From positions 2,170,001-2,234,000 of the forward strand of contig NZ_CP043430.1 of assembly GCF_008271365.1 (NCBI RefSeq): a stretch of DNA of 64,000 nt, given 5' to 3'. The notes below the pieces were generated by a model. The model did not search any database. It was given only the letters and a program-made list of their open reading frames with translations, and had not been told where the DNA came from. Shown here one piece after another: positions 9,115 through 18,255 of this stretch; position 1 is the stretch's first letter, and each line of letters starts with the position of its first letter. Made by a program: the position numbers and the translations under genes. The DNA comes from Microbacterium sp. 1S1 (GTDB lineage Bacteria; Actinomycetota; Actinomycetes; Actinomycetales; Microbacteriaceae).

Positions 9115-10434
9115 ATGGACTACATCATGTTGGGCGTGGGGCTTCTGCTCACGGTCGGCACCGGCCTCTTCGTGGCGAGCGAGTTCGCCCTGGTGAACCT
9201 CGACCGCGCGGATCTGGAAGCGCGTCAGGCGCGGGGCGAGTCCCGTCTCTCCCTGACGATCAGTGCCCTCCGGCACACGTCGACGCACCTCTCCTCCGCA
9301 CAGCTCGGCATCACGCTGACCACGTTGCTGACCGGATACACGATGGAGCCGGCGCTGTCGAACCTCCTCGGTCCCACTCTCGTCGCGTGGAGCATCCCGG
9401 AGGCCGCCGTCGCCCCCATCGCGACGGTCGTGGCGATGTTCGTGGCCACGGTCTTGTCGATGATCCTCGGTGAGCTCGTCCCGAAGAACTTCGCCCTCGC
9501 ACTGCCGCTCGCTACGGCGAAGCTGGTGGTGCCGTTCCAGATCGCCTTCACGACGGTGTTCAAGCCCGCCGTGGTGGTGCTCAACGGCAGCGCGAACGGC
9601 GTGCTGCGCAGCATGGGCATCGAGCCGAAGGAGGAGCTCTCCGGCGCGCGCAGTGCGGAGGAGCTCTCCTCCCTCGTGCGGCGGTCGGCCAGCGCCGGAG
9701 TGCTCGAAGCCGACACGGCGACGCTGCTGGACCGCACCCTCACCTTCTCCCGGCTCACGGCGGCCGACGTTATGACGGCCCGCCCCAGCATGCACGCGAT
9801 CGCCGCCGGCGATTCGGTGGACGACGTGATCCAGCTCGCCCGACGCACGGGTCACAGCCGGTTCCCGGTGTTCGACGAGGACCTCGACGACATCACCGGT
9901 GTCGTCCATCTCAAGGCCGCCATCTCGGTGCCCAGGGAGCGCAGGGCCGAGGTGCCCGTTGGCGCCCTCGCCACCGATCCGCTCCGCGTGCCCGAGACCG
10001 CTCATGTCGACGCGCTGATCTCCGACCTCCGCGGACGCGGTTACCAGCTCGCGGTCGTCGTCGACGAGTACGGCGGCACCGCGGGCATCGTGACCCTGGA
10101 GGACCTCGTCGAAGAACTCGTCGGCGAGGTGTCCGACGAGCACGACCGCACGCGCGCCGGCATCATCCGCAACCGTGACGGGGTGACGTTCCCGGGCGAA
10201 CTGCGTCCGGACGAGCTGCGCAGTCGCGCAGGCGTCGAGGTCCCGGAGGGCGACGTGTACGACACGGTCGGCGGCTACGTCATGAGCGTTCTCGAGCGGG
10301 TGCCCGTCGTCGGCGACGAGGTGCCGCTGGAGAGCGGCACGCTGCAGGTGGTCCGTATGGACGGCCGCCGGGTGGATCGGGTGCGCTACGTCCCGAGACC
10401 GGATGCCGTCGTCATCGAGGGGGTGTCCCTGTGA
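9115..10434 (+). CDS. Hemolysin-like CNNM/CBS membrane protein (CorC/CorB type), first copy
   Basis: A 439-residue integral membrane protein. It has an N-terminal CNNM (DUF21) domain with three to four membrane segments ([35 protein letters not shown], then a long hydrophobic hairpin ending [11 protein letters not shown]), a CBS pair (about 210-330) with [21 protein letters not shown], and a C-terminal CorC_HlyC domain. Family members are linked to Mg2+/Co2+ efflux; the old hemolysin name is misleading. ATG 9115 has GGAGAGGAAG just before it. Its stop overlaps the GTG of a paralogue, so the two are [18 protein letters not shown] and may form one complex. Confidence 0.85.
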   Translation: MDYIMLGVGLLLTVGTGLFVASEFALVNLDRADLEARQARGESRLSLTISALRHTSTHLSSAQLGITLTTLLTGYTMEPALSNLLGPTLVAWSIPEAAVAPIATVVAMFVATVLSMILGELVPKNFALALPLATAKLVVPFQIAFTTVFKPAVVVLNGSANGVLRSMGIEPKEELSGARSAEELSSLVRRSASAGVLEADTATLLDRTLTFSRLTAADVMTARPSMHAIAAGDSVDDVIQLARRTGHSRFPVFDEDLDDITGVVHLKAAISVPRERRAEVPVGALATDPLRVPETAHVDALISDLRGRGYQLAVVVDEYGGTAGIVTLEDLVEELVGEVSDEHDRTRAGIIRNRDGVTFPGELRPDELRSRAGVEVPEGDVYDTVGGYVMSVLERVPVVGDEVPLESGTLQVVRMDGRRVDRVRYVPRPDAVVIEGVSL

Positions 10435-11492
10435 GCGATTGGGGAGGCCTCGCCTGGCTGGTCGTCCTGCTGGCGGCGAACGCCTTCTTCGTCGGTGCCG
10501 AGTTCGCGGTCATCTCCGCGCGGCGCTCCCAGATCGAGCCGAAAGCGGAGCGCGGCTCGCGCCCGGCCAAGACGGCGTTGTACGCCATGGAGCACGCGAC
10601 GCTCATGCTCGCGACCTCGCAGCTCGGCATCACGATCTGCTCGCTGCTCATCCTGAACGTCTCCGAGCCCGCCATCCACCATCTGCTCGCGGTGCCGCTG
10701 CACGCGCTGGGCTGGTCGGACGGGGCGGTGGACGTCGTGTCGTTCACGATCGCGCTGCTCATCGTGTCGTTCCTGCACGTCGTGTTCGGCGAGATGGTGC
10801 CGAAGAACCTCGCGTTCTCGATCCCCGACCGGGCCGTGCTGCTGCTGGCGACGCCGCTGGTGTGGGTGTCGAAGGTGTTCATGCCCGTGATCTGGCTGCT
10901 GAACGCGGCCGCGAACGGCGTGCTGCGGCTGTTCAGGGTGGAGCCGAAGAACGAGGCGGCGTCGACCTTCACGCTCGACGAGGTGGCGACGATCGTCGAC
11001 CAGTCGCGCCGTGAGGGCGTGCTCATGGACGCCGCGGGCACGGTGACGGCCGCCGTCGAGTTCACCGACAAGAAGGCGCGCGACGTGGCGGTGCCGCTGA
11101 GCGACCTCGTCACGCTGCCGCAGACCACCACGCCGGACGACATCGAGAAAGCGGTGGCCCGCTACGGCTTCTCGCGCTACGTGATCGTCGACGACGAGGA
11201 CGTCCCGATCGGCTACGTCCACCTCAAGGACATTCTGCGAGCCTCGGAGGGCCCGGATGCCGAGGCCAAGGTGCTCGAGCCGATCCCCGGCAAGCGCATC
11301 CACCACATGGTGCCCGTGCAGGAGGACACCGATCTGGAGGACGCCCTCGCCGTCATGCGGCGTGCCGGTCGCCACCTCGCCAAGGTCCGCGATGCGCAGG
11401 GGGAGACCACGGCCGTGCTGTTCTTGGAGGACATCCTCGAGGAGCTCGTGGGCGAGGTGCAGGACGCGACCCGTCGCGTCCGCGGGCACTGA
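10431..11492 (+). CDS. Hemolysin-like CNNM/CBS membrane protein, second copy
   Basis: A 353-residue paralogue of the preceding protein, with a CNNM domain (LVVLLAANAFFVGAEFAVISARRSQIEP at the N-terminus, FGEMVPKNLAFSIPDRA after the membrane hairpin) and a CBS pair ending TTAVLFLEDILEELVGEVQDATRR. It ends there and lacks the C-terminal CorC_HlyC domain of its neighbour. The GTG start overlaps the upstream TGA (GTGA). Divalent-cation transport or sensing is inferred from the family. A strong hairpin terminator follows. Confidence 0.85.
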   Translation: MSDWGGLAWLVVLLAANAFFVGAEFAVISARRSQIEPKAERGSRPAKTALYAMEHATLMLATSQLGITICSLLILNVSEPAIHHLLAVPLHALGWSDGAVDVVSFTIALLIVSFLHVVFGEMVPKNLAFSIPDRAVLLLATPLVWVSKVFMPVIWLLNAAANGVLRLFRVEPKNEAASTFTLDEVATIVDQSRREGVLMDAAGTVTAAVEFTDKKARDVAVPLSDLVTLPQTTTPDDIEKAVARYGFSRYVIVDDEDVPIGYVHLKDILRASEGPDAEAKVLEPIPGKRIHHMVPVQEDTDLEDALAVMRRAGRHLAKVRDAQGETTAVLFLEDILEELVGEVQDATRRVRGH

Positions 11493-11510
11493 CCGCCGCA
11501 TTCACGCACA

Positions 11511-11547
11511 CGAAGGCCGCCGGCTCCCCGGGAGCCGGCGGCCTTCG
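11511..11547. terminator. Bidirectional terminator, 17-base stem
   Basis: Perfect inverted repeat, 11511-11527 with 11531-11547, loop CCG. It lies between the convergent CNNM pair and the flavin oxidoreductase. Confidence 0.85.
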
Positions 11548-11556
11548 TCGTGGACG

Positions 11557-12624
11557 TCAGCGCCAGTGCGCTCGCTCGTACTGCGGCGGCCAGGCGACCT
11601 GGTCGCCCAGCTCGTGTGCGGCCCGGAGCGCGAAGTGCGGGTCGCGCAGCCACTCCCGTCCGGCGAAGATCGCGTCGGCTGCGCCGTCGATGAGAACCTG
11701 CTCGGCCTGGGCGGCGGCCGTGATCAGGCCCACGGCCGACACCGGGATGCGCCCACCCTGGCGGACGGTGTCGGCGAGGGGGACCTGATAGCCGGGGGAG
11801 ACGCTGATGCGCTGGTGAGCGACGAGGCCGCCGCTGGAGACGTCGATGAGGTCGGCGCCGTGCGCGGTCGCCCACGTGCTGACCTCGGCCGCCTCCTCGG
11901 GCGTGAACCCGCCGTCGGCATGGTCGGTCGCGGAGATGCGGACGAACACCGGCACGTCGTCGCCGGCCGCCTCGCGCACCGCATCCACGACGCGCAGCAG
12001 CAGCCGAGCGCGGTTCTCCAGCGACCCGCCGTACTCGTCCTCCCGGAGGTTCGACAGCGGCGACAGGAACTGGTGCAGCAGGTAGCCGTGGGCACCGTGG
12101 ATCTCGATGACGTCGAAGCCGGCCTCGAGCGCCCGCCTGGTCGCAGCGGCGAACCCGTCGACCACGCGGTCGATACCCGCCGCGTCCAGCGCGACCGGGG
12201 CGGCGAACCCCTCGTAGGCGACCGCGGACGGCGCGGTGGTCGTCCATCCGCCCGCGTCGGCGGGGACCGAGCCTCGTTGGTCGGCCCAGGGCCACCAGGT
12301 CGAGGCCTTCCGCCCCGCGTGCGCGAGCTGGATGCCCGCGGCCGCCCCGCGGTCGTGGATCGCCCGGACGACCGGGGTCAGAGCCTCGCGCTGTGCGTCG
12401 TCCCACAGCCCGAGGTCGCGAGGGGAGATGCGCCCCTCCGGCACGACGGCGGTGGCCTCGGCGACGATGAGCCCGGCACCACCCGAGGCGAACTGCGCGA
12501 GGTGGGTGTGATGCCACTCCTGAGCAACGCCGTCGACGGCGCTGTACATGCACATGGGGGACACCCAGAGGCGGTTGCGGAACGTGGCGGAGCGGATGGT
12601 CAGCGGGGAGAAGAGAAGACTCAC
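11557..12624 (-). CDS. YqjM-like NADH:flavin oxidoreductase (Old Yellow Enzyme family)
   Basis: A 355-residue FMN TIM-barrel ene-reductase. YqjM-class features are visible: NRLWVSPMCMYS with the redox-tuning cysteine, EIHGAHGYLLHQFLSPLSN with the paired histidines that bind substrate, and the YGGSLENRARLLLRVVDAVR helix. It probably reduces activated C=C bonds (enones, maleimides, nitro compounds) with NAD(P)H and serves in detoxification; the natural substrate is unknown. It is monocistronic, divergent from nnrD, with 56 bases between the starts. Confidence 0.9.
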   Translation of the reverse strand: MSLLFSPLTIRSATFRNRLWVSPMCMYSAVDGVAQEWHHTHLAQFASGGAGLIVAEATAVVPEGRISPRDLGLWDDAQREALTPVVRAIHDRGAAAGIQLAHAGRKASTWWPWADQRGSVPADAGGWTTTAPSAVAYEGFAAPVALDAAGIDRVVDGFAAATRRALEAGFDVIEIHGAHGYLLHQFLSPLSNLREDEYGGSLENRARLLLRVVDAVREAAGDDVPVFVRISATDHADGGFTPEEAAEVSTWATAHGADLIDVSSGGLVAHQRISVSPGYQVPLADTVRQGGRIPVSAVGLITAAAQAEQVLIDGAADAIFAGREWLRDPHFALRAAHELGDQVAWPPQYERAHWR

Positions 12625-12668
12625 CGTTCGACGGTACCGCCGGCGCGGACGGGACAGGGCCGTCGGGC

Positions 12669-12674
12669 TAACGT
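12669..12674 (+). promoter_or_regulatory. -10 box TAACGT, leaderless start of nnrD
   Basis: TAACGT ends six bases before ATG 12681. No ribosome-binding site is present between them apart from a weak GGAG. Confidence 0.45.
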
Positions 12675-12680
12675 GGAGTC

Positions 12681-13511
12681 ATGAGCGACGTGCGCGAGTG
12701 GTCCCGCAGCGACGCGGCGCGGTTCTTCCGCGCTCCGACCGCCGAGGACGACAAGTACTCGCGGGGCGTCGTGGGCGTGCGCACCGGATCGGCCGCCTAT
12801 CCCGGCGCCGCGGTGCTGGGCGTCGAGGCCGCGTGGCGGGCCGGTGCCGGGTTCGTGCGCTACGCGGGAGCGTCGGCGGCGGTGGCAGCGGTGCTGGCCC
12901 GGCGTCCCGAGACCGTCGGCGGGCCGGACGCCGGACGTACGCGGATCGGCGCCTGGGTGATCGGCTCCGGAACCGACCCGGACGACCGGAGCGAGGCGGA
13001 GGCGCAGGCGCTGCGGGAGATCGTCGACGGCGACGTCCCCGTGGTCATCGACGCCGGAGCCCTCGATCTGGCGCCGAACGCCCACGCCCCGTTCGTCGCC
13101 ACGCCGCACGGCCGAGAGTTCGCGCGGCTGCGCGAACGTGTCGGCATCGACGAGGCTTCGGACGACCTCGCGGACATCCGCGAGGTGTCCGCCGCGATCG
13201 ACGGCGTGGTGCTGCGCAAGGGCGCGCGGACCATTCTCGCCGCACCCGACGGCACACTCATCGCCGTCGAGGCGGGGACCGGGTGGCTCGCGACGGCCGG
13301 GACGGGCGACGTTCTCGCCGGCGTCGTCGCTGCCGTGATCGCGGCGAATCCGGACAGCCCGCTCGTGGAGTCCGCTGCGGCGGCCGTCTGGCTGCACGGG
13401 CACGCCGCCCGCCTCGCCGCCGCGGCGACCGCGGGCGCGATCGGTCATCCGATCGTCGCGCTGGACGTCGCGGAGGCGCTGCCGCGCGCGGTCGCGGACC
13501 TTCTGTCGTGA
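12681..13511 (+). CDS. nnrD: ADP-dependent NAD(P)H-hydrate dehydratase
   Basis: A 276-residue ribokinase-like repair enzyme that dehydrates S-NAD(P)HX at the expense of ADP. The protein has DKYSRGVVGVRTGSAAYPGAAVLGVEAAWRAGAGFVRY near the N-terminus and the family signature GTGWLATAGTGDVLAGVVAA (about 198-217). It is the dehydratase domain only; the epimerase domain (NnrE), often fused, is absent here. It leads a same-strand run: its stop overlaps the GTG of the next gene by four bases. Confidence 0.9.
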   Translation: MSDVREWSRSDAARFFRAPTAEDDKYSRGVVGVRTGSAAYPGAAVLGVEAAWRAGAGFVRYAGASAAVAAVLARRPETVGGPDAGRTRIGAWVIGSGTDPDDRSEAEAQALREIVDGDVPVVIDAGALDLAPNAHAPFVATPHGREFARLRERVGIDEASDDLADIREVSAAIDGVVLRKGARTILAAPDGTLIAVEAGTGWLATAGTGDVLAGVVAAVIAANPDSPLVESAAAAVWLHGHAARLAAAATAGAIGHPIVALDVAEALPRAVADLLS

Positions 13512-14746
13512 GGACCACGGCCCGGAGGAGCGTGCTCGCGCTGTGGATCGCCTTCCTCCTCCTCCACGTCCTCACCGCGGCCCTGGGCTGGGTGTATCCG
13601 AGCCAGCCCATGGGGGACGTCGTGCTGGTCTACGAGCCCTGGGCGACGGCCGCGTGGAGCGGCGGGGAGGTCGTGGGCGTCACGGAATCCTGGGTGTATC
13701 CGCAGCTCGCGCTCCTGCCGATGATGCTCGCAGCCGTGCTCGCTGCCCCGTTCCTCCCGCTGCTCGGCGTCTCGGGCGCCTACCTCATCGGCTGGGCGCT
13801 GCTGGTCACGGTGCTCGACGCCGTCGCATTCGCCGTCCTGGTCGGGCGCGGACGCGTGCGGGCGCGTCGCACCGCCGCCTGGTTCTGGTGCGCAGCGCTG
13901 CTGCTCCTCGGACCCATCGCGCTGTACCGCATCGATGCCGTCACCGTGCCGATCGCCGTCGTCGCGGGGCTGTGGCTGGTGACCCGTCCGACCCTCGCCG
14001 CGGCGCTGCTGACCATCGGCGCCTGGATCAAGATCTGGCCCGGTGCGCTCTTCCTCGCGGCGGTCGTGGCCGGGAGGGCACGGCTGCGGATGCTCCTGGC
14101 CGCCGCGGGCGTCACCGCCGGTGTGGTGGTGGTGCTTCTGCTGCTCGGCGCCGACACCGAGATCCTCGGCTTCCTCACCGCGCAGACCGGCCGGGGGCTC
14201 CAGATCGAGGCGGTCGCCGCGACGCCGTTCCTCTGGATAGCCGTGACAGGGGCCGCCCGCATCGAGTACAGCTACGACATCCTCACCTTCCAGATCGTCG
14301 CGTCGGGCGCTGAGGTCGTCGGGGCGGTCCTCACCCCGCTCCTGGTGCTCGCCGTCGCCGTCGTCACCGTGGTCGGCGGCGTGAAGGCCGCGCGCGGCGC
14401 GTCGTTCGTGCGGCTCTTCCCGCCGCTGGCCCTGCTCCTGGTCACCGCGCTCATCGCCCTGAACAAGGTCGGCTCGCCGCAGTTCCAGACCTGGCTGCTG
14501 GCACCCGTGGTCCTGTGGCTCGTGCTCGACCGCCGTCGTGCGCGACCGGCCGCGGCCCTCGTGCTCGCGCTATGCCTGCTCACGTGTCTCGTGTATCCGC
14601 TGAGCTACGACGGGCTGCTGCGGGCCGAAGCCGCCCCGATCGTGCTGCTCACGATGCGCAACGCCCTGCTCGTCGTCCTCGCCGTCGTGAGCGCCCTCGC
14701 GCTCGCGCGGGTCCCCGTCGTCCGCCGCCCTCGAACCCAGGAGTGA
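13508..14746 (+). CDS. GT87/DUF2029-like polytopic membrane protein
   Basis: A 412-residue protein with about ten to eleven hydrophobic segments and few charged loops. An aspartate-containing early loop (SQPMGDVVLVYEPWA), an IGAWIKIWPG stretch and a late NKVGSPQFQTWLLAP segment resemble GT87/DUF2029 polyprenyl-phosphate-mannose-dependent glycosyltransferases such as PimE of mycobacteria. If so, it would add a sugar to a lipid or glycan on the outer face of the membrane. The acceptor is unknown. GTG start inside the nnrD stop (GTGA). Transfer activity is inferred from fold-level resemblance only. Confidence 0.65.
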   Translation: MRTTARRSVLALWIAFLLLHVLTAALGWVYPSQPMGDVVLVYEPWATAAWSGGEVVGVTESWVYPQLALLPMMLAAVLAAPFLPLLGVSGAYLIGWALLVTVLDAVAFAVLVGRGRVRARRTAAWFWCAALLLLGPIALYRIDAVTVPIAVVAGLWLVTRPTLAAALLTIGAWIKIWPGALFLAAVVAGRARLRMLLAAAGVTAGVVVVLLLLGADTEILGFLTAQTGRGLQIEAVAATPFLWIAVTGAARIEYSYDILTFQIVASGAEVVGAVLTPLLVLAVAVVTVVGGVKAARGASFVRLFPPLALLLVTALIALNKVGSPQFQTWLLAPVVLWLVLDRRRARPAAALVLALCLLTCLVYPLSYDGLLRAEAAPIVLLTMRNALLVVLAVVSALALARVPVVRRPRTQE

Positions 14747-14750
14747 ACCC

Positions 14751-15083
14751 ATGCTGATCGCCTTCTCCGTCGCCCCCAGTGGCACGCCCGCCGACGGCGC
14801 CGAGCGCCCCGATGCGTCCGTGCACGACGCCGTGGCCGCTGCCGTGCGCGTCGTCCGCGCGTCGGGGCTTCCGCACCGCACGACGAGCATGTTCACCGAG
14901 ATCGAGGGACCCGACTGGGACACCGTCATGGACGTGGTCAAGCGCGCGACCGAGGCGGTCATGCCGTACGGCTCCCGGGTGTCGCTCGTCCTCAAGGCGG
15001 ACATCCGCCCCGGCTATGCGGGCGAGCTCGACGCCAAGATCGAGCGCCTGGAGGCGGCGATCGAGGAGTCCGACGACCGGTAA
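14751..15083 (+). CDS. Thiamine-binding protein, MTH1187/YkoF-like
   Basis: A 110-residue single-domain protein of the MTH1187 (DUF77) family: MLIAFSVAPSG at the N-terminus, the TTSMFTEIEGPDWDTVMDVVKRATE core and VSLVLKADIRPG near the end. Family members form beta-alpha-beta assemblies that bind thiamine or HMP. No thiamine transporter or TPP riboswitch is nearby, so its partner is unknown. ATG starts four bases after the preceding stop, suggesting co-transcription. Confidence 0.8.
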   Translation: MLIAFSVAPSGTPADGAERPDASVHDAVAAAVRVVRASGLPHRTTSMFTEIEGPDWDTVMDVVKRATEAVMPYGSRVSLVLKADIRPGYAGELDAKIERLEAAIEESDDR

Positions 15084-15086
15084 GCT
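15081..15086 (+). promoter_or_regulatory. -10 box TAAGCT over the upstream stop codon
   Basis: TAAGCT begins with the TAA stop of the thiamine-binding gene and ends six bases before GTG 15093. It could start an independent leaderless mRNA for the exporter. Confidence 0.4.
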
Positions 15087-15092
15087 GAACCG

Positions 15093-16322
15093 GTGAATCC
15101 CTCGACACCTTCGAGGGGTGCGGCGAAGTGGGCGCTCCTCTCCCTCGCCATCGGCAGTTTCGGCATCGGCATGACCGAGTTCGTCGTCATGGGCCTGCTG
15201 CCGAACATCGCCGCCGACCTGCTGCCGTCCGTCTGGGCGTCGAGCCAGGAGGAGGCGTTGAGCCAGGCCGGCTGGCTGATCTCCCTGTACGCACTCGGCG
15301 TGGTCAGCGGTGCCCCAACCATCGCCGGGTTCGTCGCCCGCTACCCGCGGCATCGGGTGATGCTCGTGCTCGCTCTGGCGCTGACGGTCTTCAACGCGCT
15401 CACCGTCGTGCTGCCGACGTTCGAGCTCGTCGGCGTGTCACGGTTCCTCGCCGGACTCCCACACGGGGCGTACTTCGGGATCGGCGCGCTCGTCGCCGCC
15501 GACGTGATGGGGCCGGGCAACCGGGCGAAAGGCGTGGCGTTCATCCTCACCGGGCTCACGGTGGCCAACGTGGTCGGCGTGCCGCTGGGCACCTTCCTTG
15601 GCCAGGAGTGGGGCTGGCGCGCGGCCTTCGCGGTCGTCGCGCTCGTCTTCGCCCTCGCCACCGTCTCCATCGCCTTGTTCGTGCCCGCGCACCCCGGGAA
15701 CCCCGGACGCACGATGCGGGCCGAGCTCAGGGTGTTCCGCATCGGTCAGGTCTGGTTCACGCTCGGCGTCGGGGCGATCGGCTTCGGCGGGTTCTTCGCC
15801 GTCTACAGCTACATTGCCCCGCTCGTGACGGAGGTGGCCGGATCGCCGGACTGGGTGGTGCCCATCGTGCTCGTCCTCATGGGTCTCGGCATGACCGGGG
15901 GGAACCTCGTCGGTGGTCATCTCGCCGACATCGACCTCCGTCGGACGCTGCTCCTGGGGCTCGCGACGATGGCCGTCGTGTTCGCGCTCCTCGCGGTCCT
16001 CTCGTTCTGGATCGTGAGCCTGAGCCTCGTGGTCGTGCTCGTCGGATTCGTCTCGTCCGTGCTCAGCCCGACGATCCAGACCCGGTTGATGGACGTGGCC
16101 GGCGACAACCAGTCGATCGCCGCGGCCCTGAACCACTCCGCCCTGAACATCGGCAACAGCCTCGGGGCCTTCCTCGGCGGCATCGTCATCGCGGTCGGCT
16201 GGGGCTTCACGGCACCCGCGTGGACGGGGGCCGCACTGGCCGTCGCCGGGCTCCTCATCGCCCTGGTGTCGTACCGCGCGGAGGCGCGTCGGGCTGCGCC
16301 GTCGCCGGTCCTCGCGTCGTAG
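15093..16322 (+). CDS. MFS transporter, AraJ/Cmx drug-efflux type
   Basis: A 409-residue major facilitator with 12 predicted membrane segments. The start has the DHA1 pattern ALLSLAIGSFGIGMTEFVVMGLLPNIAADL, with ASSQEEALSQAGWLISLYALGVVSGAPTI following, and GNSLGAFLGG occurs late. These features match the AraJ/Cmx subfamily (sugar or chloramphenicol efflux by proton antiport). The substrate cannot be predicted. GTG start nine bases after the previous gene. A Nudix hydrolase follows after nine bases. Confidence 0.85.
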   Translation: MNPSTPSRGAAKWALLSLAIGSFGIGMTEFVVMGLLPNIAADLLPSVWASSQEEALSQAGWLISLYALGVVSGAPTIAGFVARYPRHRVMLVLALALTVFNALTVVLPTFELVGVSRFLAGLPHGAYFGIGALVAADVMGPGNRAKGVAFILTGLTVANVVGVPLGTFLGQEWGWRAAFAVVALVFALATVSIALFVPAHPGNPGRTMRAELRVFRIGQVWFTLGVGAIGFGGFFAVYSYIAPLVTEVAGSPDWVVPIVLVLMGLGMTGGNLVGGHLADIDLRRTLLLGLATMAVVFALLAVLSFWIVSLSLVVVLVGFVSSVLSPTIQTRLMDVAGDNQSIAAALNHSALNIGNSLGAFLGGIVIAVGWGFTAPAWTGAALAVAGLLIALVSYRAEARRAAPSPVLAS

Positions 16323-16325
16323 AGT
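16320..16325 (+). promoter_or_regulatory. -10 box TAGAGT before the Nudix gene
   Basis: TAGAGT overlaps the TAG stop of the exporter and ends six bases before GTG 16332, the same geometry as at the exporter itself. Confidence 0.4.
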
Positions 16326-16331
16326 GACGGG

Positions 16332-16937
16332 GTGACCACCGTCGACGAAGACCTGCCGCAGGCCGGCACCGTCGTGCTGCTGCGCCCCTCCGCGGACGGA
16401 TTCCACGTTCTCCTGCTGCGCCGTCCGTCGCGCGGCTCGTTCGCGGACGCCTGGGTGTTCCCCGGCGGAAAGGTCGAGCCGGAGGACCGCCGCGTCGGAG
16501 CGACCGAGGTCGAGGACGCTCGACGTGCCGCCGCCAGGGAGACCGCGGAGGAGGTCGGGCTCGTGGTCGACGAACTCGTGCCGCTCTCCGAATGGCGGCC
16601 GCCCGCGGAGGCGCCTGTCCGGATCCGGACCTGGTTCTTCCTCGCTCTCGCCCCCGACGCCGAGCCGTCGCCCTCCCCGGACGAGGTCATGGAACTCACC
16701 TGGGTGTCCCCGGCCGGGGCTCTCGCACGTCACGCGGCGGGGGAGTGGCAGCTCTTCCCGCCGACCTGGGTCACGCTGCATCGACTCTCGGCCCTCGCCG
16801 ACGTCGACGCCGTGCTGGCTTCCACCGGAGCGGTCGAGCTGTTCCAGACGCGCGTGAGCGACGGCGGACGCGCCTTCGGCTGGGCACAGGGGACCCTGCA
16901 CGCTCGCAGGCTGCCGTGGCGGTTCGACCCGGCCTGA
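16332..16937 (+). CDS. Nudix hydrolase
   Basis: A 201-residue protein. The Nudix helix is visible as E-x7-RETAEEVGL (about residues 58-75), preceded by VFPGGKVEPED. The glycine that normally lies six residues before the first glutamate is one place off, and an insertion separates the GG loop from the helix, as in NUDT7/NUDT19-like CoA and nucleotide-sugar pyrophosphatases. It probably cleaves a nucleoside diphosphate linked to another moiety. Its stop lies only six bases from the metX stop, and no terminator separates the two convergent genes. Confidence 0.75.
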   Translation: MTTVDEDLPQAGTVVLLRPSADGFHVLLLRRPSRGSFADAWVFPGGKVEPEDRRVGATEVEDARRAAARETAEEVGLVVDELVPLSEWRPPAEAPVRIRTWFFLALAPDAEPSPSPDEVMELTWVSPAGALARHAAGEWQLFPPTWVTLHRLSALADVDAVLASTGAVELFQTRVSDGGRAFGWAQGTLHARRLPWRFDPA

Positions 16938-16943
16938 GGCGGA

Positions 16944-18149
16944 TCAGGCGTCGAGCAGGCGTCGCAGGTGCGTGCCCACGGCCTCGGTCTCGATGAGGAA
17001 CCCGTCATGGCCGAAGTCGCTCGCGAGTACCTCGGCCTCTCCGCCGAGCACGTTCGCGATGCTCCTGGCGATCCGCTGCTGACCGTCGACCGGGAAGAGC
17101 CGGTCGCTGTCGATGCCGAGAACGAGGGTCGTGGCGGTCACGGCCTTCAGGGCCTCCTCGACACCGCCGCGGCCGCGACCCACGTCGTGCGAGTTCATGG
17201 CCTCGACGAGGGTGATGTAGCTGTTCGCGTCGAAGCGGCGCGTGAACTTGTTGCCGTGGAAGTCCAGGTAGGACTCCACGGCGAAGCGTCCGCCGTGGCC
17301 GAGAGGAGAGACGTCCGACTGCCAGGAGCGCTGGAAACGCTGGTTGAGTTCGATCGGGCTGCGGTAGTTCAGCAGCGCCATGCGGCGGGCGAGGGCCAGA
17401 CCGCGGTGCGGGCCGTCGCCGTCCGCGAGGTCGTAGTACTCGCCACCCTGGAAGCGCGGGTCCATCCGGATGGTCTCGAGCTGCACGGTGTTGAGAGCGA
17501 TCTGATCGGCGGTCGTGACGGGGGGCGAGGAGAGCACGGCGAGACGCTGCACCCGCTCAGGCTGGGACACGGCCCACTCCAGGGCGTGCATGCCGCCCAT
17601 CGAACCGCCGATCACCGCCGCCCAGGAGTCGATGCCCAGGGCATCGGCCAACCGCACCTGTGCCGCCACCTGATCGCGGATCGTGAGGTACGGGAAGCGC
17701 GACGCCCACTCGTAGCCATCCGGGGCGATGCTCGCCGGGCCCGTCGACCCTTGGCAGCCGCCGAGCATGTTCGGCGCGATGACGAACCACTCGTCGGTGT
17801 CGAGCGGTGCGCCGGGGCCGACGATGTCCGCCCACCAGCCGGCGGTCGGGTGGCCGGCACCGGCCTCTCCGCGCACATGGCTGTCGCCGGTCAGGGCGTG
17901 CAGCACGAGCACCGCGTTGTCACGCGCGGCGTTCAGTTCGCCCCAGGTCTCGTACGCGAGGCGGATGCCGGGAAGCTGCGCGCCGCTCTCCGTATCGAAG
18001 GCGCCGAACGCGGCGAACCGGCGGCCGCCGACGGGGTCGCCGTCTCTCCAGGCGCCGGTGGCCGGTGGCCGTGCGCGGAGCAGCCGGACGTCGGCCTCCG
18101 TCACGGGTGCCGACGGCACCGTGTCCTCGGAGGTCGTCTGCCAGTCCAT
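16944..18149 (-). CDS. metX: Homoserine O-acetyltransferase
   Basis: A 401-residue alpha/beta-hydrolase-fold enzyme that makes O-acetylhomoserine from homoserine and acetyl-CoA, committing carbon to methionine. Motifs: LAYETWGELNAARDNAVLVLHALTG near the N-terminus, the nucleophile elbow GGSMGGMHALEW with the catalytic serine, the LGIDSDRLFPV stretch holding the acid residue, and FGHDGFLIE near the end holding the histidine. It follows metY on the same strand, but a strong hairpin lies between them, so separate or attenuated expression is likely. Confidence 0.95.
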   Translation of the reverse strand: MDWQTTSEDTVPSAPVTEADVRLLRARPPATGAWRDGDPVGGRRFAAFGAFDTESGAQLPGIRLAYETWGELNAARDNAVLVLHALTGDSHVRGEAGAGHPTAGWWADIVGPGAPLDTDEWFVIAPNMLGGCQGSTGPASIAPDGYEWASRFPYLTIRDQVAAQVRLADALGIDSWAAVIGGSMGGMHALEWAVSQPERVQRLAVLSSPPVTTADQIALNTVQLETIRMDPRFQGGEYYDLADGDGPHRGLALARRMALLNYRSPIELNQRFQRSWQSDVSPLGHGGRFAVESYLDFHGNKFTRRFDANSYITLVEAMNSHDVGRGRGGVEEALKAVTATTLVLGIDSDRLFPVDGQQRIARSIANVLGGEAEVLASDFGHDGFLIETEAVGTHLRRLLDA

Positions 18150-18207
18150 GTCTCCATTCTCGCCCGGCCGGTCGGTCCCGGCCCGCAGGTTACGACACCG
18201 CGTACGA

Positions 18208-18241
18208 CGAAGGCCTCGGACCGCGCGGTCCGAGGCCTTCG
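18208..18241. terminator. Hairpin between metY and metX
   Basis: Perfect 34-base palindrome (effective 15-base stem with a GCGC loop, 18208-18241). It lies 14 bases past the metY stop and 58 bases before the metX start. It probably ends the metY transcript. Confidence 0.8.
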
Positions 18242-18255
18242 CAGAGCCGTGCGCG

